From the NCBI RefSeq assembly GCF_012689525.1, contig NZ_CP051515.1, positions 1,426,001 to 1,490,000 on the forward strand: a stretch of 64,000 nt of DNA. Reading direction: 5' to 3'. Source of the DNA: Paraburkholderia aromaticivorans. GTDB taxonomy: Bacteria; Pseudomonadota; Gammaproteobacteria; Burkholderiales; Burkholderiaceae. The position numbers were made by a program, and so were the translations under genes. Under the pieces are notes generated by a model. That model ran no database searches. It saw only the letters and a program-made list of their open reading frames with translations, and had not been told where the DNA came from. Position 1 is the stretch's first letter; every line of letters starts with the position of its first letter. This document shows positions 16,907-27,131 of this stretch, one piece after another.

Positions 16907-18709
16907 GTGGCAACGACTGCCTCTCCCTACGCCCTCTACTATCTGCTGAACTTCGAGCGCGCCCTGGCGTGGCTCGCGCAGCGTTACGACGATCTGTTCG
17001 ACGCGCACGAGCAAGCGTTCCTGCGCGAGTTCGCCGCGTTGCCGCAGTCATCGCGCGCGCTGCTGGTTCGCATGCTGATGCGCAAAGGCACGCTGTTCCG
17101 CGCGAGCCGCCTGTCCTACGACGAGATCGGCTGCCCGTCGCAGGCGGCCGCGCCGATCGCGGCGCTCGGCTGGGTCGACACCGAACCGGGCCTCACACTC
17201 GACGAACTGTTCGCGCTCACCACGCGCGCCGAGTTGATGGAGATTTTCGCGGACGCCATCGCGTTGATTCCGGGCGCAAGGAGCCTGCGCAAGCCGGATC
17301 TGCTGGAAACACTTCGCCCGTTTTATGCAAGCGAGAGCGACGAGGAAGACGCCACGGCGCGCCCGCTTTCGGCATGGCACGGTCGAACTGAGGACCGCGT
17401 TTTTCACGTGGCGATCGCGCCGCTTTGCGAACGTTTGCGTCTGATGTTCTTCGGCAATTTGCAGCAGGAGTGGTCGGAGTTCGTGCTCGCCGACCTCGGT
17501 GTGTTCCAGTACGAGAAAGTGGCGTTCGCGCCTTCGTCGCGCGCGTTCCAGCAGCGCGCGGACGTCGACGTCTATCTCGCGTTGCACGTATGCCGTGAAG
17601 CGCTCGAATGGCTGCCCAGCGGCGAGACCGAAGCGGTCGCGGTCGACGAACTCGTCGCCACGGTCGCCGCCATTGAAACTGCCAACCCCTGGCTTGAAAC
17701 ACGGCGCGCGAAACTGTTGTTCCGCATCGGTTACCTGTGCGAGCGTCGGCAGAACTGGTCGGCCGCGCTCGCCGTTTATGAGCGTTGTGCGTGGCCCGGC
17801 GCGCGTCATCGGCGCATGCGCGTGCTCGAACGCAGCGAGCGTTTCGACGATGCCTTCGCGCTGGCCTCGCAAGCCGCCGCCGCGCCGGAAAGCGAAGAAG
17901 AGGCGCAACGCATCGCGCGCATGCTGCCGCGTTTGCAGCGCAAGCGCGGCGAACCGGTCGCGCGGATGCCCGCCGCTCGCCCGGTCGAGCGCAACATGCT
18001 TGTGTTGCCGCGACCCGAGGCGCCGATGCCGGTCGAATACGTCGCCCGCGATCATCTGACGTGCGAGACCGCGCCGGTGCATTACGTCGAGAACGCGTTG
18101 ATCAACTCACTGTTTGGGCTGTTGTGCTGGGAGCCGGTTTTCGCGGCGTTGCCCGGCGCGTTTTTTCATCCGTTGCAGCGCGGTCCCGCCGATCTGCACG
18201 CGCCGGATTTTCATGCGCGCCGCGCTGAGCACTTCGCCGCGTGTCTCGCGCAACTCGACAGCGGTGTCTATCGCGAGACGATTTTGCGGCATCTGCATGG
18301 CAAGGCAGGGCTGCAATCGCCGTTCGTGTTCTGGGGGCTGCTCACGCCAGAGCTCGTTGCATTGGCGCTCGACTGTCTGCCGGCCGCTCATCTGAGGTTG
18401 TGGTTCGAGCGCTTGTTGCGCGATGTTCGTGGCAATCGTTCCGGGTTGCCGGATCTGATCCGCTTCTGGCCTGCTGAGCGCCGCTATGAGTTGATCGAAG
18501 TGAAAGGCCCAGGCGACCGCTTGCAGGACAATCAGATCCGCTGGCTTGCGTATTGCGCGCAGCATGGAATGCCGGTGCGCGTGCTCGATGTGCGCTGGGC
18601 CGATGAAGCTGTAGTCGCGGAAGGTGGTGGCGCGGTTGAAGCTGCTACCGAGGTCGACGCTGAGGCCGGCGCTGAGGCCACCACCAAAGCCGCCGAGGCC
18701 GCCGCATGA
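16907..18709 (+). CDS. VRR-NUC domain nuclease (FAN1-like)
   Basis: 600 residues. The C-terminus holds the VRR-NUC (PD-(D/E)XK) nuclease: LPDLIRFWPAERRYELIEVKGPGDRLQDNQ in part, with Glu531 and Lys533 of the E-x-K motif and the downstream QxxW-like segment. The N-terminal two-thirds is helical, like the SAP/TPR region of bacterial FAN1, a structure-specific nuclease for crosslink repair. Translation must begin at GTG 16907, since the nearby ATG at 16896 is out of frame. The tail (about 568-600) is Ala/Glu-rich. It overlaps the helicase gene by four bases and lies behind a LexA box. Confidence 0.88.
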   Translation: MATTASPYALYYLLNFERALAWLAQRYDDLFDAHEQAFLREFAALPQSSRALLVRMLMRKGTLFRASRLSYDEIGCPSQAAAPIAALGWVDTEPGLTLDELFALTTRAELMEIFADAIALIPGARSLRKPDLLETLRPFYASESDEEDATARPLSAWHGRTEDRVFHVAIAPLCERLRLMFFGNLQQEWSEFVLADLGVFQYEKVAFAPSSRAFQQRADVDVYLALHVCREALEWLPSGETEAVAVDELVATVAAIETANPWLETRRAKLLFRIGYLCERRQNWSAALAVYERCAWPGARHRRMRVLERSERFDDAFALASQAAAAPESEEEAQRIARMLPRLQRKRGEPVARMPAARPVERNMLVLPRPEAPMPVEYVARDHLTCETAPVHYVENALINSLFGLLCWEPVFAALPGAFFHPLQRGPADLHAPDFHARRAEHFAACLAQLDSGVYRETILRHLHGKAGLQSPFVFWGLLTPELVALALDCLPAAHLRLWFERLLRDVRGNRSGLPDLIRFWPAERRYELIEVKGPGDRLQDNQIRWLAYCAQHGMPVRVLDVRWADEAVVAEGGGAVEAATEVDAEAGAEATTKAAEAAA

Positions 18710-20970
18710 CCTACGTGGTCGCCGTACGGGCGATGTGCGAGTTCACCGCGAGGCGCGGCGATCTCGATCTGCGCTTCACGCCGGCGCCGACCTCGCTCGA
18801 AGGCATGGCGGGCCACGTGACGGTCGCCGGCCGGCGCGCGAGCGGCTACGAAACCGAAATCACGCAGACGGGCACGCATCGCAGCCTGACCGTGCGCGGG
18901 CGCGCCGACGGCTACGACCCGCAAGCGAACCGGCTGGAAGAGGTCAAGACGCATCGCGGCGATCTCGAACGCATGCCCGCCAATCACCGCACGCTGCACT
19001 GGGCGCAGGCGCTCGTCTACGGACATTTGCTGTGCCGGACGCGGGAGCTAACGGAGCTGACTGTAGCGTTGGTGTACTTCGATATCGGCACGCAGAAAGA
19101 GGTGCTGTTGACGCAAACGCATACCGCGCGCGAGCTGGAGATTTTCTTCGTCGAGCAATGCGAGCGGTTTCTCGATTGGGCGGTGCAGGAAGAGGCGCAT
19201 CGGGCCGCACGCAACGCGGCGCTCGACGCGCTGCAGTTTCCGCACGGGCAGTTTCGCAGTGGGCAGCGCGAACTGGCGGTGTCGGTGTATCGTGCGGCGC
19301 GCGACGGCAAGCCTTTGATGGCGCAGGCGCCAACCGGCATCGGCAAGACGCTCGCGACGATTTTTCCCTTGCTCAAGGCTTGCGCATCGGACCAGATCGA
19401 CCGGATGTTCTTTCTGACCGCCAAGACCCCCGGCCGCGCGCTGGCATTGGACGCGATCGAAACGCTCCATCAAGGCGCCACGCGTCTGCCGCTAAGAACC
19501 CTCGAACTGGTCGCGCGCGACAAAGCCTGCGAGCATCCCGACAAAGCCTGCAATGGCGAATCCTGTCCGCTCGCGCGCGGTTTCTACGACCGGCTCGACG
19601 CGGCCCGCAGCGCGGCGCTGGCCGGTCCGCGCCTCGACCGCGCGGCGGTGCGCGAAGCGGCGCTCGCCAACGACGTCTGTCCGTACTATCTGGCGCAGGA
19701 ACTGGCGCGCTGGGCCGACGTGGTGGTCGGCGATTACAACTACTACTACGACAGCAGCGCGATGCTATACGCGCTTACGCAGATCAACCAGTGGCGCGTG
19801 GGCGTGCTGGTCGACGAGGCGCACAATCTGCTCGACCGCGCGCGGCGCATGTACAGCGCGTCGCTCGATCAGGCGGCGTTCCGGCTCGCGCGCAAGACCG
19901 CGCCGGCCACCTTGCGCAAGCCGCTTGAACGGCTGCAACGCGAGTGGAACGCCGTCAAGCGCGCGCAGACCGCGACCTATCAGGTCTACGCCGACGTCCC
20001 CGGCAAACTGCTCTCGGCCGCGCAGAATCTGATCGGCGCGGTCACGGATCAACTGGCGGAAGCGCCGCTTTCCATCGACGAAGCGTCGCTGCGCTTTTTC
20101 TTCGACGCGATGCATTTCGTCGCGCTGGCCGAGCAGTTCGGCGAGCATTCGATCTTCGATATCACGCTCACCACAGACCGTTACGCGCCGCGCGACAAAA
20201 CGAATGCCACGCTGTGCGTGCGCAACGTGATTCCCGCGCCGTTTCTCGCGCCTCGCTACGCGGCCGCGCGCACCACGGTGATGTTCTCCGGCACGCTCAA
20301 CCCACATCATTTCTATCGCGACACGCTGGGCCTGCCCGAACAGACCCAATGGCTCGAAGTGGAAGGGCCCTTTCGCGCCGAGCAGTTGCAAGTGCGCGTG
20401 GCCGGCAACGTATCGACGCGTTGGCGCGACCGCGAGCGTTCTCTCATGCCGATCGTCGATCTGATCGCGAAGCAATACGCGGCGCAGCCGGGCAACTATC
20501 TGGGCTTTCTGAGCAGCTTCGAGTATTTGCAGCGGGTGGTCGCGCTGATGCGCGAACGGCATCCGGATTTGCCGGTCTGGGCGCAGGAACCCGGCATGGA
20601 CGAAACGGCGCGCGACGCGTTTCTCGCGCGCTTTCGCACCATGAACCAGGGCGTGGGCTTCGCGGTGCTCGGCGGCGCGTTTTCGGAAGGCGTCGACCTG
20701 GTCGGCCGGCAATTGATCGGCGCGTTCATCGCCACGCTCGGTTTGCCGCAGATGAACGAGATCAACGAACAGATGCGTCGCACGATGGAGACGAAGTTCG
20801 GCAACGGCTACGACTACATGTATCTGTACCCTGGCTTGCAGAAAGTGGTGCAGGCGGCAGGGCGCGTGATCCGCACGGAGCAGGACCAGGGCGTGGTGCA
20901 TCTGATCGACGACCGCTATCGGCGGCCGGAAGTGCGGCGGTTGCTGCCGCGCTGGTGGGACGTGCAATAG
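18706..20970 (+). CDS. DinG/XPD-type DNA helicase with N-terminal nuclease-like domain
   Basis: 754 residues. The N-terminal 150 residues resemble a Cas4/PD-(D/E)XK fold (RLEEVKTHRG with Glu79 and Lys81, and a preceding Asp). The superfamily 2 helicase follows: Walker A PTGIGKT (Lys214), four cysteines that could ligate a 4Fe-4S cluster (in DKACEHPDKAC, ESCP and DVCPYY), DEAH at 370-373, and late motifs GAFSEGVDL and QAAGRVIR. XPD-family enzymes unwind 5'-3' at repair structures. The ATGA overlap with the VRR-NUC gene and the shared LexA box make this an SOS repair pair. Confidence 0.88.
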   Translation: MTYVVAVRAMCEFTARRGDLDLRFTPAPTSLEGMAGHVTVAGRRASGYETEITQTGTHRSLTVRGRADGYDPQANRLEEVKTHRGDLERMPANHRTLHWAQALVYGHLLCRTRELTELTVALVYFDIGTQKEVLLTQTHTARELEIFFVEQCERFLDWAVQEEAHRAARNAALDALQFPHGQFRSGQRELAVSVYRAARDGKPLMAQAPTGIGKTLATIFPLLKACASDQIDRMFFLTAKTPGRALALDAIETLHQGATRLPLRTLELVARDKACEHPDKACNGESCPLARGFYDRLDAARSAALAGPRLDRAAVREAALANDVCPYYLAQELARWADVVVGDYNYYYDSSAMLYALTQINQWRVGVLVDEAHNLLDRARRMYSASLDQAAFRLARKTAPATLRKPLERLQREWNAVKRAQTATYQVYADVPGKLLSAAQNLIGAVTDQLAEAPLSIDEASLRFFFDAMHFVALAEQFGEHSIFDITLTTDRYAPRDKTNATLCVRNVIPAPFLAPRYAAARTTVMFSGTLNPHHFYRDTLGLPEQTQWLEVEGPFRAEQLQVRVAGNVSTRWRDRERSLMPIVDLIAKQYAAQPGNYLGFLSSFEYLQRVVALMRERHPDLPVWAQEPGMDETARDAFLARFRTMNQGVGFAVLGGAFSEGVDLVGRQLIGAFIATLGLPQMNEINEQMRRTMETKFGNGYDYMYLYPGLQKVVQAAGRVIRTEQDQGVVHLIDDRYRRPEVRRLLPRWWDVQ

Positions 20971-21003
20971 CGGGGCAGCCCGGCGCTTCGTCAGCGTGTC
21001 TCT

Positions 21004-21018
21004 TTACCTCTCAGGTAA
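21004..21018. promoter_or_regulatory. candidate operator palindrome before the hydrolase gene
   Basis: TTACCT-CTC-AGGTAA is a perfect 6+3+6 dyad about 75 bases upstream of the alpha/beta hydrolase start; a further half-site-like ACCT lies at 21022. No regulator gene is adjacent, so this is only a candidate. Confidence 0.35.
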
Positions 21019-21093
21019 TCGACCTGCCTACCGCCGCCCGGCACAGTGGCGGCACGGCATCACGATTTCCACTTGAGGCAAGGAGAGACTTCC

Positions 21094-21945
21094 ATGAACG
21101 CAACCGCCCCGTATCTCGCCGACGAACCGAACACCATCCGCACCGCCGACAACACACGTCTTTTCTTCCGCGACTGGGGGCAGGGCACGCCGCTCGTATT
21201 CCTCTCAGGCTGGACGCTGAACTCCGACATGTGGGCGTACCAGATGGAACCGCTGTCGCGCCTCGATTGCCGCTGCATCGCGTACGACCGGCGCGGGCAT
21301 GGCCGTTCGAGCGACCCGGGCCGCGGCTACGACTTCGACACGCTCGCCGGCGATCTGGAAAGCGTCTTGAGCGCGCTTGATCTGACCGGCGTCACGCTGG
21401 TCGCGCATTCAATTGCGAGCGGTGAAGCGGTGCGTTACCTGACGCGTTACGGTTCGGCGCGCGTCGCCCGGGTCGCGTTCGTCGCGCCCGCTGCCACGCC
21501 GTATCTGCTGAAAACCGACGACAACCCTAACGGTATCGACGCCGCGTTGTTCGAGCAGGGCCGCCTCGCGCTGAGCCGCTCCTTTCCCGACTGGATCGAG
21601 GCGAATGCGCCGCCGTATTTCGGGCCCGGCGTGTCGCGCGCGCCGATGGACTGGACGATCCGCATGATGATGCAAACCTCGCATCAGGCGATGCTCGAAC
21701 TGGCCCGCGTCCAGACCATCACCGATTTTCGCGCGGAACTGGCACGGATCGAGGTGCCGTCGCTGGTTCTGCATGGCGACCGTGATGCGTCGGCGCCGCT
21801 CGAACTGACCGGGCGGCCCACCGCGGCGCTGATACCCGGCGCGTCACTGCATGTCTACGAAGGCGCCGGTCACGGTTTTTACTTCACTCATGCGGAGAGG
21901 TTGAACCAGGATTTGCTGGCGTTCCTGGGCCGCCAGCCGGCTTAG
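21094..21945 (+). CDS. alpha/beta hydrolase, chloroperoxidase-like
   Basis: 283 residues. Non-haem chloroperoxidase/esterase family traits are seen: LFFRDWGQGTPLVFLSGW (oxyanion strand), YDRRGHGRSS, catalytic Asp in LHGDRDASAP and His in GAGHGF. The nucleophile segment is VAHSIASGEAVRY, where the usual G-x-S-x-G is degenerate. AAGGAGAGA lies upstream of the ATG at 21094. The last 62 bases overlap the 3' end of the convergent MscS gene. The substrate is unknown. Confidence 0.85.
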   Translation: MNATAPYLADEPNTIRTADNTRLFFRDWGQGTPLVFLSGWTLNSDMWAYQMEPLSRLDCRCIAYDRRGHGRSSDPGRGYDFDTLAGDLESVLSALDLTGVTLVAHSIASGEAVRYLTRYGSARVARVAFVAPAATPYLLKTDDNPNGIDAALFEQGRLALSRSFPDWIEANAPPYFGPGVSRAPMDWTIRMMMQTSHQAMLELARVQTITDFRAELARIEVPSLVLHGDRDASAPLELTGRPTAALIPGASLHVYEGAGHGFYFTHAERLNQDLLAFLGRQPA

Positions 21946-24544
21946 GATCGACGGGCAACTGGTCTTCCACCGGCGCGTCGGCTTTGCCGGCCGCGTCGTC
22001 GGACGGCGCAGCGGCGGGCGGCTCGTCCTTCGCTGCGTCAGGTGAGTCAGGTGCGTCTTTGCTCATGTCATCCGCTTCGATCCTGGCCGGCGCGCTTTCC
22101 GGATCCCACGTCAACAGGTGGCGCTGCGGGTTCGCGATCTCGATGCCTCTCTCCTGGAACTGGAAGAGAATGCGCCGGTTGAATTCGCGCTGCACGCCCC
22201 AGCGCGCGCTGTCGCGGCACTGAATCTGGCCGGCCAGCGTGATGGCCGAGCCGTCGAGCGCATCGACGCCCCAGAAGCTGAAGTCCGACAGAATGCCGTC
22301 CTTGAACTTGTCGTCCTCGCGCAAGGCGGCGCCGATTTCCTTCAAGGTGTCGATGGCGAGATCGACATCCTGGCCGAACACGATGTTGACCTTCACCGCC
22401 GCATTGCCGATGCCGCGATTCGTGTTGTTCACCGTCGACACCGAACTGAACGGCACGATGTAGAGCGAACCGTCGCCGCCACGCAGCCGCACGGTGCGGA
22501 TCGACAGATATTCGACGGTGCCGGACACGCCCGCGAGCGTGACCCAGTCGCCGACCTGCATCGCGTTTTCCATCAACAGGAAAATGCCGGTGATGAAATC
22601 CTGCACCAGTTTTTGCGAGCCGAAACCGAGCGCCACGCCGAAGATACTCGCACCTGCCAGCAGCGGCCCGATGTTCACGCCGAGTTCGCTCAATCCAGTG
22701 AGCACCACCACCAGCGCGATGACGCAGAAGAGCGCGCTGCGCAGCATCGGCAGCAGGGTGCGCAAGCGCGCCGCGCGCACGAGGTCGCCGCTAGTGGTCC
22801 AGCGGTCCAGCCGCTGTTCGACGGACACATTGACGCCTTCCCACACCAGCAGCGCGATCACGGCTGCCACGCCGATCGTGATGATCGCCGATGCGAGCCG
22901 GTGCCCGATCGTGCCCGTCCGGAACAGGTCGACCACATGGACGCCCCACACCTGCAACAGCGCGAGCGCGGTCACGATGCCGATGATCCACGCCACCACG
23001 CGGCGCAGCAGCGGGTAATAGCGGTACGCGTGCAGATGCACGAGCGACTTCGTTGCGTCGCCCTCGACATTGAAGAGCCGCGCCAGCGCGCCGAACAACA
23101 CGATCGACACGACCCGCGCGCCCACCAGCACCGCCAGCGAAATGCCGCCGAGGTGCAGCAGCGTGTGATAGCCATTCTGCACGTCGAGCGCCCAGATGAA
23201 CCACAGCGCCATGACGACGAACACCGCGGCCCACGCCCAGACCTCGGCGAAGACATTGCCGACGATCTCCAGCGATTTGCGCTCGGCGACGCGCTTGCGG
23301 ATCAGTTCGCCGACCGGGTTCGCGCATTGCAGCAGCAGGATCGAAATCAGGACGTGGCCGGCGAGCGCGACCACTTTCATCAAGGCGAGATGCGCCGCGT
23401 CGTTCAGGCCGAGCGACTGCGCGATCTCCGCGACCGCGGAACCCGCGCCCACCACGCTGACAATTCGCACCACCCAGCGCTGCACGAAGGCGGCCCACGC
23501 ATCGCTCATACGGAGCAGACGCAGACGTGGCGCGGCCGGTTGCAGGAAGAAACCGCTGACGATCACGATCACCCGGCACAGCACGTAGATGTCGACCAGT
23601 GAATCGAGCGCGCGGTCTTGCGGCGTGCCGTCGTCGGTGAAGATCGACATCAGCGCGCTCGCCGCGCCGACGAACACCACAAGCGGCAACAGCCGCAGCA
23701 CCATGGTCAGGAGTGCGCGCGGCAGGCGCCGCAGGAGCGTCCAGTGATGTTTGGCGTTCTGCTTGCCTTTGGCTTCGGTGACCTTGCCTTTGGCCTTCGT
23801 AGCGGCCGAGGTGCCTGATGGCACGGCCTCGGCTTGTGCCTGCGCCGCACTCACCGGCGAAGCCGGCGACACGGGCAAGGGCGGCGCGGCGTTCGGCGCG
23901 TCGGCGGGTTGAGGCGCGACGTCGACGGGCAGATCGGCTTGCGCGGCGTCGTCTTCGTCTTCCCGTTCGCGGCGCGCGGCCAGCGCCCTGTAGGCGCGGC
24001 GCAGCAGGTGGCGCGCGAGCCATTCGAGCACGAGCGCGGGGATCAGCGCGGCCAGCAGCGACCACGCGACGTGGCCCAGCACGGCACGCGCTTGATGGTT
24101 GGTCGATTGCCAGTTCCACCAGGCACGGACCGATGCAACATCCAGCAGCGCGGCGACCGAACTGCTCAACGACGTGCCGAGGTGGACCGCCCAGTGCGCG
24201 CCCTGGCGGGCCAGTTGCGAGGCGAGGCCGTTGGACTTGAACGCCGCCGGCACGATGGCGCCGGCGCCGCTCGCCGCAGCGGGCGCCGAGGCGGCGGCGG
24301 GCGCGGAAGCGGGCGGGGCGCTCAGCGCGCCGGCGGCGGCGATGGCCTGCAGCGTGTCGGCGACTTGCGCGCGGCGCTTGGGATCATTGAGAACGGCGAG
24401 CGCCTGGCGGGCCTGCTCGGGAGTCAGCGTGACGCCGACGCCGGAGGCCGACGATGCGGGCGTAGCCGGCGCGGTGGCGGCGAAAACCGGCGCGGCGATG
24501 AAAGCGAGAAGGAAGAAAAACCAGATTGGGAATAATTTGCGCAT
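21884..24544 (-). CDS. large mechanosensitive ion channel, MscS family
   Basis: 886 residues. A signal peptide (MRKLFPIWFFFLLAFIAA, ending VFAAT) is followed by a Pro/Ala-rich periplasmic region, about ten transmembrane segments and the C-terminal MscS domain: LLAGASIFGVALGFGSQKLVQDF in part for the pore helix, then MENAMQVGDWV, the beta domain with VSGTVEYLSIRTVRLR, and NRRILFQFQERGIEI. It resembles YbiO/MscM-type large channels that release solutes at hypo-osmotic shock. I took the ATG at 24544; the open frame runs further upstream but without a signal peptide. The tail (about 800-886) is acidic and low-complexity and overlaps the hydrolase gene. Confidence 0.87.
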   Translation of the reverse strand: MRKLFPIWFFFLLAFIAAPVFAATAPATPASSASGVGVTLTPEQARQALAVLNDPKRRAQVADTLQAIAAAGALSAPPASAPAAASAPAAASGAGAIVPAAFKSNGLASQLARQGAHWAVHLGTSLSSSVAALLDVASVRAWWNWQSTNHQARAVLGHVAWSLLAALIPALVLEWLARHLLRRAYRALAARREREDEDDAAQADLPVDVAPQPADAPNAAPPLPVSPASPVSAAQAQAEAVPSGTSAATKAKGKVTEAKGKQNAKHHWTLLRRLPRALLTMVLRLLPLVVFVGAASALMSIFTDDGTPQDRALDSLVDIYVLCRVIVIVSGFFLQPAAPRLRLLRMSDAWAAFVQRWVVRIVSVVGAGSAVAEIAQSLGLNDAAHLALMKVVALAGHVLISILLLQCANPVGELIRKRVAERKSLEIVGNVFAEVWAWAAVFVVMALWFIWALDVQNGYHTLLHLGGISLAVLVGARVVSIVLFGALARLFNVEGDATKSLVHLHAYRYYPLLRRVVAWIIGIVTALALLQVWGVHVVDLFRTGTIGHRLASAIITIGVAAVIALLVWEGVNVSVEQRLDRWTTSGDLVRAARLRTLLPMLRSALFCVIALVVVLTGLSELGVNIGPLLAGASIFGVALGFGSQKLVQDFITGIFLLMENAMQVGDWVTLAGVSGTVEYLSIRTVRLRGGDGSLYIVPFSSVSTVNNTNRGIGNAAVKVNIVFGQDVDLAIDTLKEIGAALREDDKFKDGILSDFSFWGVDALDGSAITLAGQIQCRDSARWGVQREFNRRILFQFQERGIEIANPQRHLLTWDPESAPARIEADDMSKDAPDSPDAAKDEPPAAAPSDDAAGKADAPVEDQLPVDPKPAGGPGTPANPGSTSPHE

Positions 24545-24881
24545 AGAGTGTAAAGCGGGGGACAGATGCGGAAGGCTGTGCCGATACGTACGGACCGGTT
24601 CGGCGGCGTGACCATGAACCGACACGCGTTTGGTCGTACAAGTTCCTTGGGCGGCCTTGGCGCGAGGTGCCGGAAAGCCGGCGAGCCCCGTGCGGCGGCA
24701 CCTTGCAGTAGCAAAAAACCTGCCTGTCGGACAGCACCGGATTGTCCCATGCCGGCTGCGACGCGTAAGAATTCCCCCAACTTCCGCCTCTGCGGGTGCT
24801 TCCGGGACTGCAAAGCCTCTGCAATCGCAACCGCTCCGACTCCGCAAATGCCGCCGCACCGCACCCGCACCCGCCTCGCAA
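24545..24881. other. intergenic region, no gene seen
   Basis: 337 bases upstream of the MscS gene and downstream of the NIPSNAP gene. I see no coding signal, clear promoter or terminator. Short GC-rich dyads around 24673-24712 (GCCGGCG and GTGCGGCGGCAC) are the only structure. Confidence 0.35.
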
Positions 24882-25232
24882 TCACTCCGTCGCCGCTGCC
24901 CTACGCACCTGCGGCACACCCAGGGTGCCTTCCACGACTTCAGTGAAGGTGCGCTCCTCGCGCAGAATGAAGCGCTTCGTTTGGGCTAGCTTGAAATTGT
25001 CGCGTGCCTCGGCATCGGCGCGCAGCCTCGCCCGATACGCTTCATAGGCCGCGAGACTGTCGAACGCGATCAAACCCCACGCGATGTCGTTGGTCCCCTC
25101 GTGCGGCAGGAAATAGCCGATCAGATGGCCGCCGCAGCGCGGAATAATGCGGCCCCAGTTGCGGGCGTATTCGTCGAAGGCGTCGCGCTGGAAAGGATCG
25201 ATCTGATAGCGGATGAAGCAGGTAATCGCCAT
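24882..25232 (-). CDS. NIPSNAP-family protein
   Basis: 116 residues, one dimeric alpha/beta-barrel domain. [25 protein letters not shown] and [14 protein letters not shown] are family hallmarks. Bacterial members are small cytoplasmic proteins of unclear function. I chose the ATG at 25232 with GGGAG 8 bases upstream; an in-frame TTG two codons earlier is less likely. It is monocistronic. Confidence 0.82.
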   Translation of the reverse strand: MAITCFIRYQIDPFQRDAFDEYARNWGRIIPRCGGHLIGYFLPHEGTNDIAWGLIAFDSLAAYEAYRARLRADAEARDNFKLAQTKRFILREERTFTEVVEGTLGVPQVRRAAATE

Positions 25233-25373
25233 GTGCAAGCTCCCGGGTTATTCGAAGGTCGTGGTGTGAAGCACCGTGACTGCAATATGGCGCGCGCCGG
25301 GCAGCGATGTTTCAACGCGGTCTGAACTATGGATGGGTGGCCGTGCGCAAGGCGTGAATCAGGCGCCACGCAT

Positions 25374-27131
25374 CTAAAGCGGCCGTTGCGAGCGGATCGT
25401 CAAAAACGCCAGCGCTGCACCGGCCAGCGCGCACAACGCCGACACCAGCGCTACCGCGCGCAACGCCGCGCCGAGCGCGTCGGCTTGTGCCCGCGCCACT
25501 TCGGCTTGCGCTTGTGCCGTATCCACGTTTGTTTGGGCCGCGTCGGTTTCCGCGTGCGCCGCCGTCGTATCTGCCCGCGCCCCACCCACTTTCCCCTCCG
25601 ACGCACCGGTCCCAGCGGCCGGCGACGCAGCGCCCGAATCCATGCCAACCTGCGCCAGGCTGGCCGCTGCGCGCGTCGCCGGCGGCACATGCAGCGCATC
25701 CAGTCGCGCATCGAGTGCCGCATCGTGCGACCACACGAACACGATTCCCAGCACCGCGATCGCCAGCAGGCTCGCCACCCGCGCCACCGCGTTATTGATG
25801 CCCGAAGCGACGCCCGTGCGCGCAGCGGACACCGAAGTCATCACCGTCGTCGTCAGCGGCGCGACGGTAACGGTCATGCCAAGTCCGAGCACGGCCAGCG
25901 CGGGAAGAAAGCCGCGCCAGTACTCGCCGCGTACCCACGGCAGCGCGAGCATCGCGAAGCCGGCCGCGGCGACGACCGGCCCCGCGGTCAGCAAGGCCCG
26001 CGCGCCATAGCGGCTCGTCAGGCCGCCGGTGAAGCGCGACAGCAGGCCGATGGTCACCGGCACCGGCAGCAACGCCGCGCCCGCCTGAGTCGCGCTGTAA
26101 CCATAAGCGCGGATCAGCGTGAACGGCAGGAAGAACAGCGCCCCGCCGACCCCAAAGTAAAGCAGCAGCGTGACGAGATTGGCGCCGACGAAGTCGCGTG
26201 AACGGAACACGTCGAGCGGCATCATCGGATTGCGGGTTTGGGCTTCGAGCGCGACGAAAGCGATCAGCACCAGCAGCCCGCCGAGGATCGACGCCAGCAC
26301 CCAGCGGTCGCCGAAGCCGCGCGCCGAGGCAAGGGTCAGGCCGTAGGTCAGGGCGGCGAGTCCGGCGGTGACCGTGGCCGCGCCCGGCCAGTCGAGTCCG
26401 GCCGCCGCATGTCCGGTGGTCCCGCTGGCGAGCGTGGACGAATTCCCATCATCATTCTGCCGGCTATCCGGCACAGCCATGACCGCCAGCGCGACGGTCG
26501 CGCACGCAATCGGCACGTTCAGGAAGAAGATGGCCCGCCACGAAAACGCATCGACGAGCCAGCCGCCCGCCACCGGCCCGAGCGCCGAGGTAATCGCGCC
26601 GACGCCGGCCCAGGTGCCGATCGCCTGGCCGCGCTCCTTGTCGTCGAACACCGCGCCGATGATCGAGAGGCTGCTCGGCACCAGCAGCGCCGCGCCCACG
26701 CCTTGCACGGCGCGTGCCGCGATCAGGGCGCCGGCGCCCGGCGCGAGGCCGCAGCCGATCGAGGCCAGCGTGAACAGCCCGATTCCCGCGATGAACACCG
26801 TGCGCCGGCCGAGCTTGTCGCCGAGCGAGCCGCCCACCAGCACCAGCGCGCCGAGAAACAGCAGATAGGCGTCGACGACCCACTGGATCGCCGCCACGCT
26901 CGCGCCCAGTTCGCTCTGGATGGACGGCAAGGCGACATTGACCACGGAGCCATCGATGAAGGCCATGCTCGAGCCGAGGATGGTCGCGGCCAGCGCGAGT
27001 TTTTTACGCCGGCACGGGTGGACGAGACTGAGAGGCTGCGTGCGGATGACGAGCGCGTCGCACGGGCTGGCCTGAGCGGGCAGGACGGACGAGGAACGGC
27101 GCTCGAGCGCCGGTGCGTGCGGGTCGGCCAA
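25374..27131 (-). CDS. MFS multidrug efflux transporter (DHA2/EmrB type)
   Basis: 585 residues and about 14 transmembrane segments. The DHA2 signature is present: [19 protein letters not shown], then [14 protein letters not shown] (motif A) and the motif-C-like [23 protein letters not shown] in part. Between the last two membrane segments sits an odd Ala/Gln/Glu-rich insert of about 70 residues ([19 protein letters not shown]) that looks coiled-coil. The start appears to be TTG at 27131 with GGGAG upstream. Substrates are unknown; drug or organic-acid export is usual. Confidence 0.85.
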   Translation of the reverse strand: MADPHAPALERRSSSVLPAQASPCDALVIRTQPLSLVHPCRRKKLALAATILGSSMAFIDGSVVNVALPSIQSELGASVAAIQWVVDAYLLFLGALVLVGGSLGDKLGRRTVFIAGIGLFTLASIGCGLAPGAGALIAARAVQGVGAALLVPSSLSIIGAVFDDKERGQAIGTWAGVGAITSALGPVAGGWLVDAFSWRAIFFLNVPIACATVALAVMAVPDSRQNDDGNSSTLASGTTGHAAAGLDWPGAATVTAGLAALTYGLTLASARGFGDRWVLASILGGLLVLIAFVALEAQTRNPMMPLDVFRSRDFVGANLVTLLLYFGVGGALFFLPFTLIRAYGYSATQAGAALLPVPVTIGLLSRFTGGLTSRYGARALLTAGPVVAAAGFAMLALPWVRGEYWRGFLPALAVLGLGMTVTVAPLTTTVMTSVSAARTGVASGINNAVARVASLLAIAVLGIVFVWSHDAALDARLDALHVPPATRAAASLAQVGMDSGAASPAAGTGASEGKVGGARADTTAAHAETDAAQTNVDTAQAQAEVARAQADALGAALRAVALVSALCALAGAALAFLTIRSQRPL

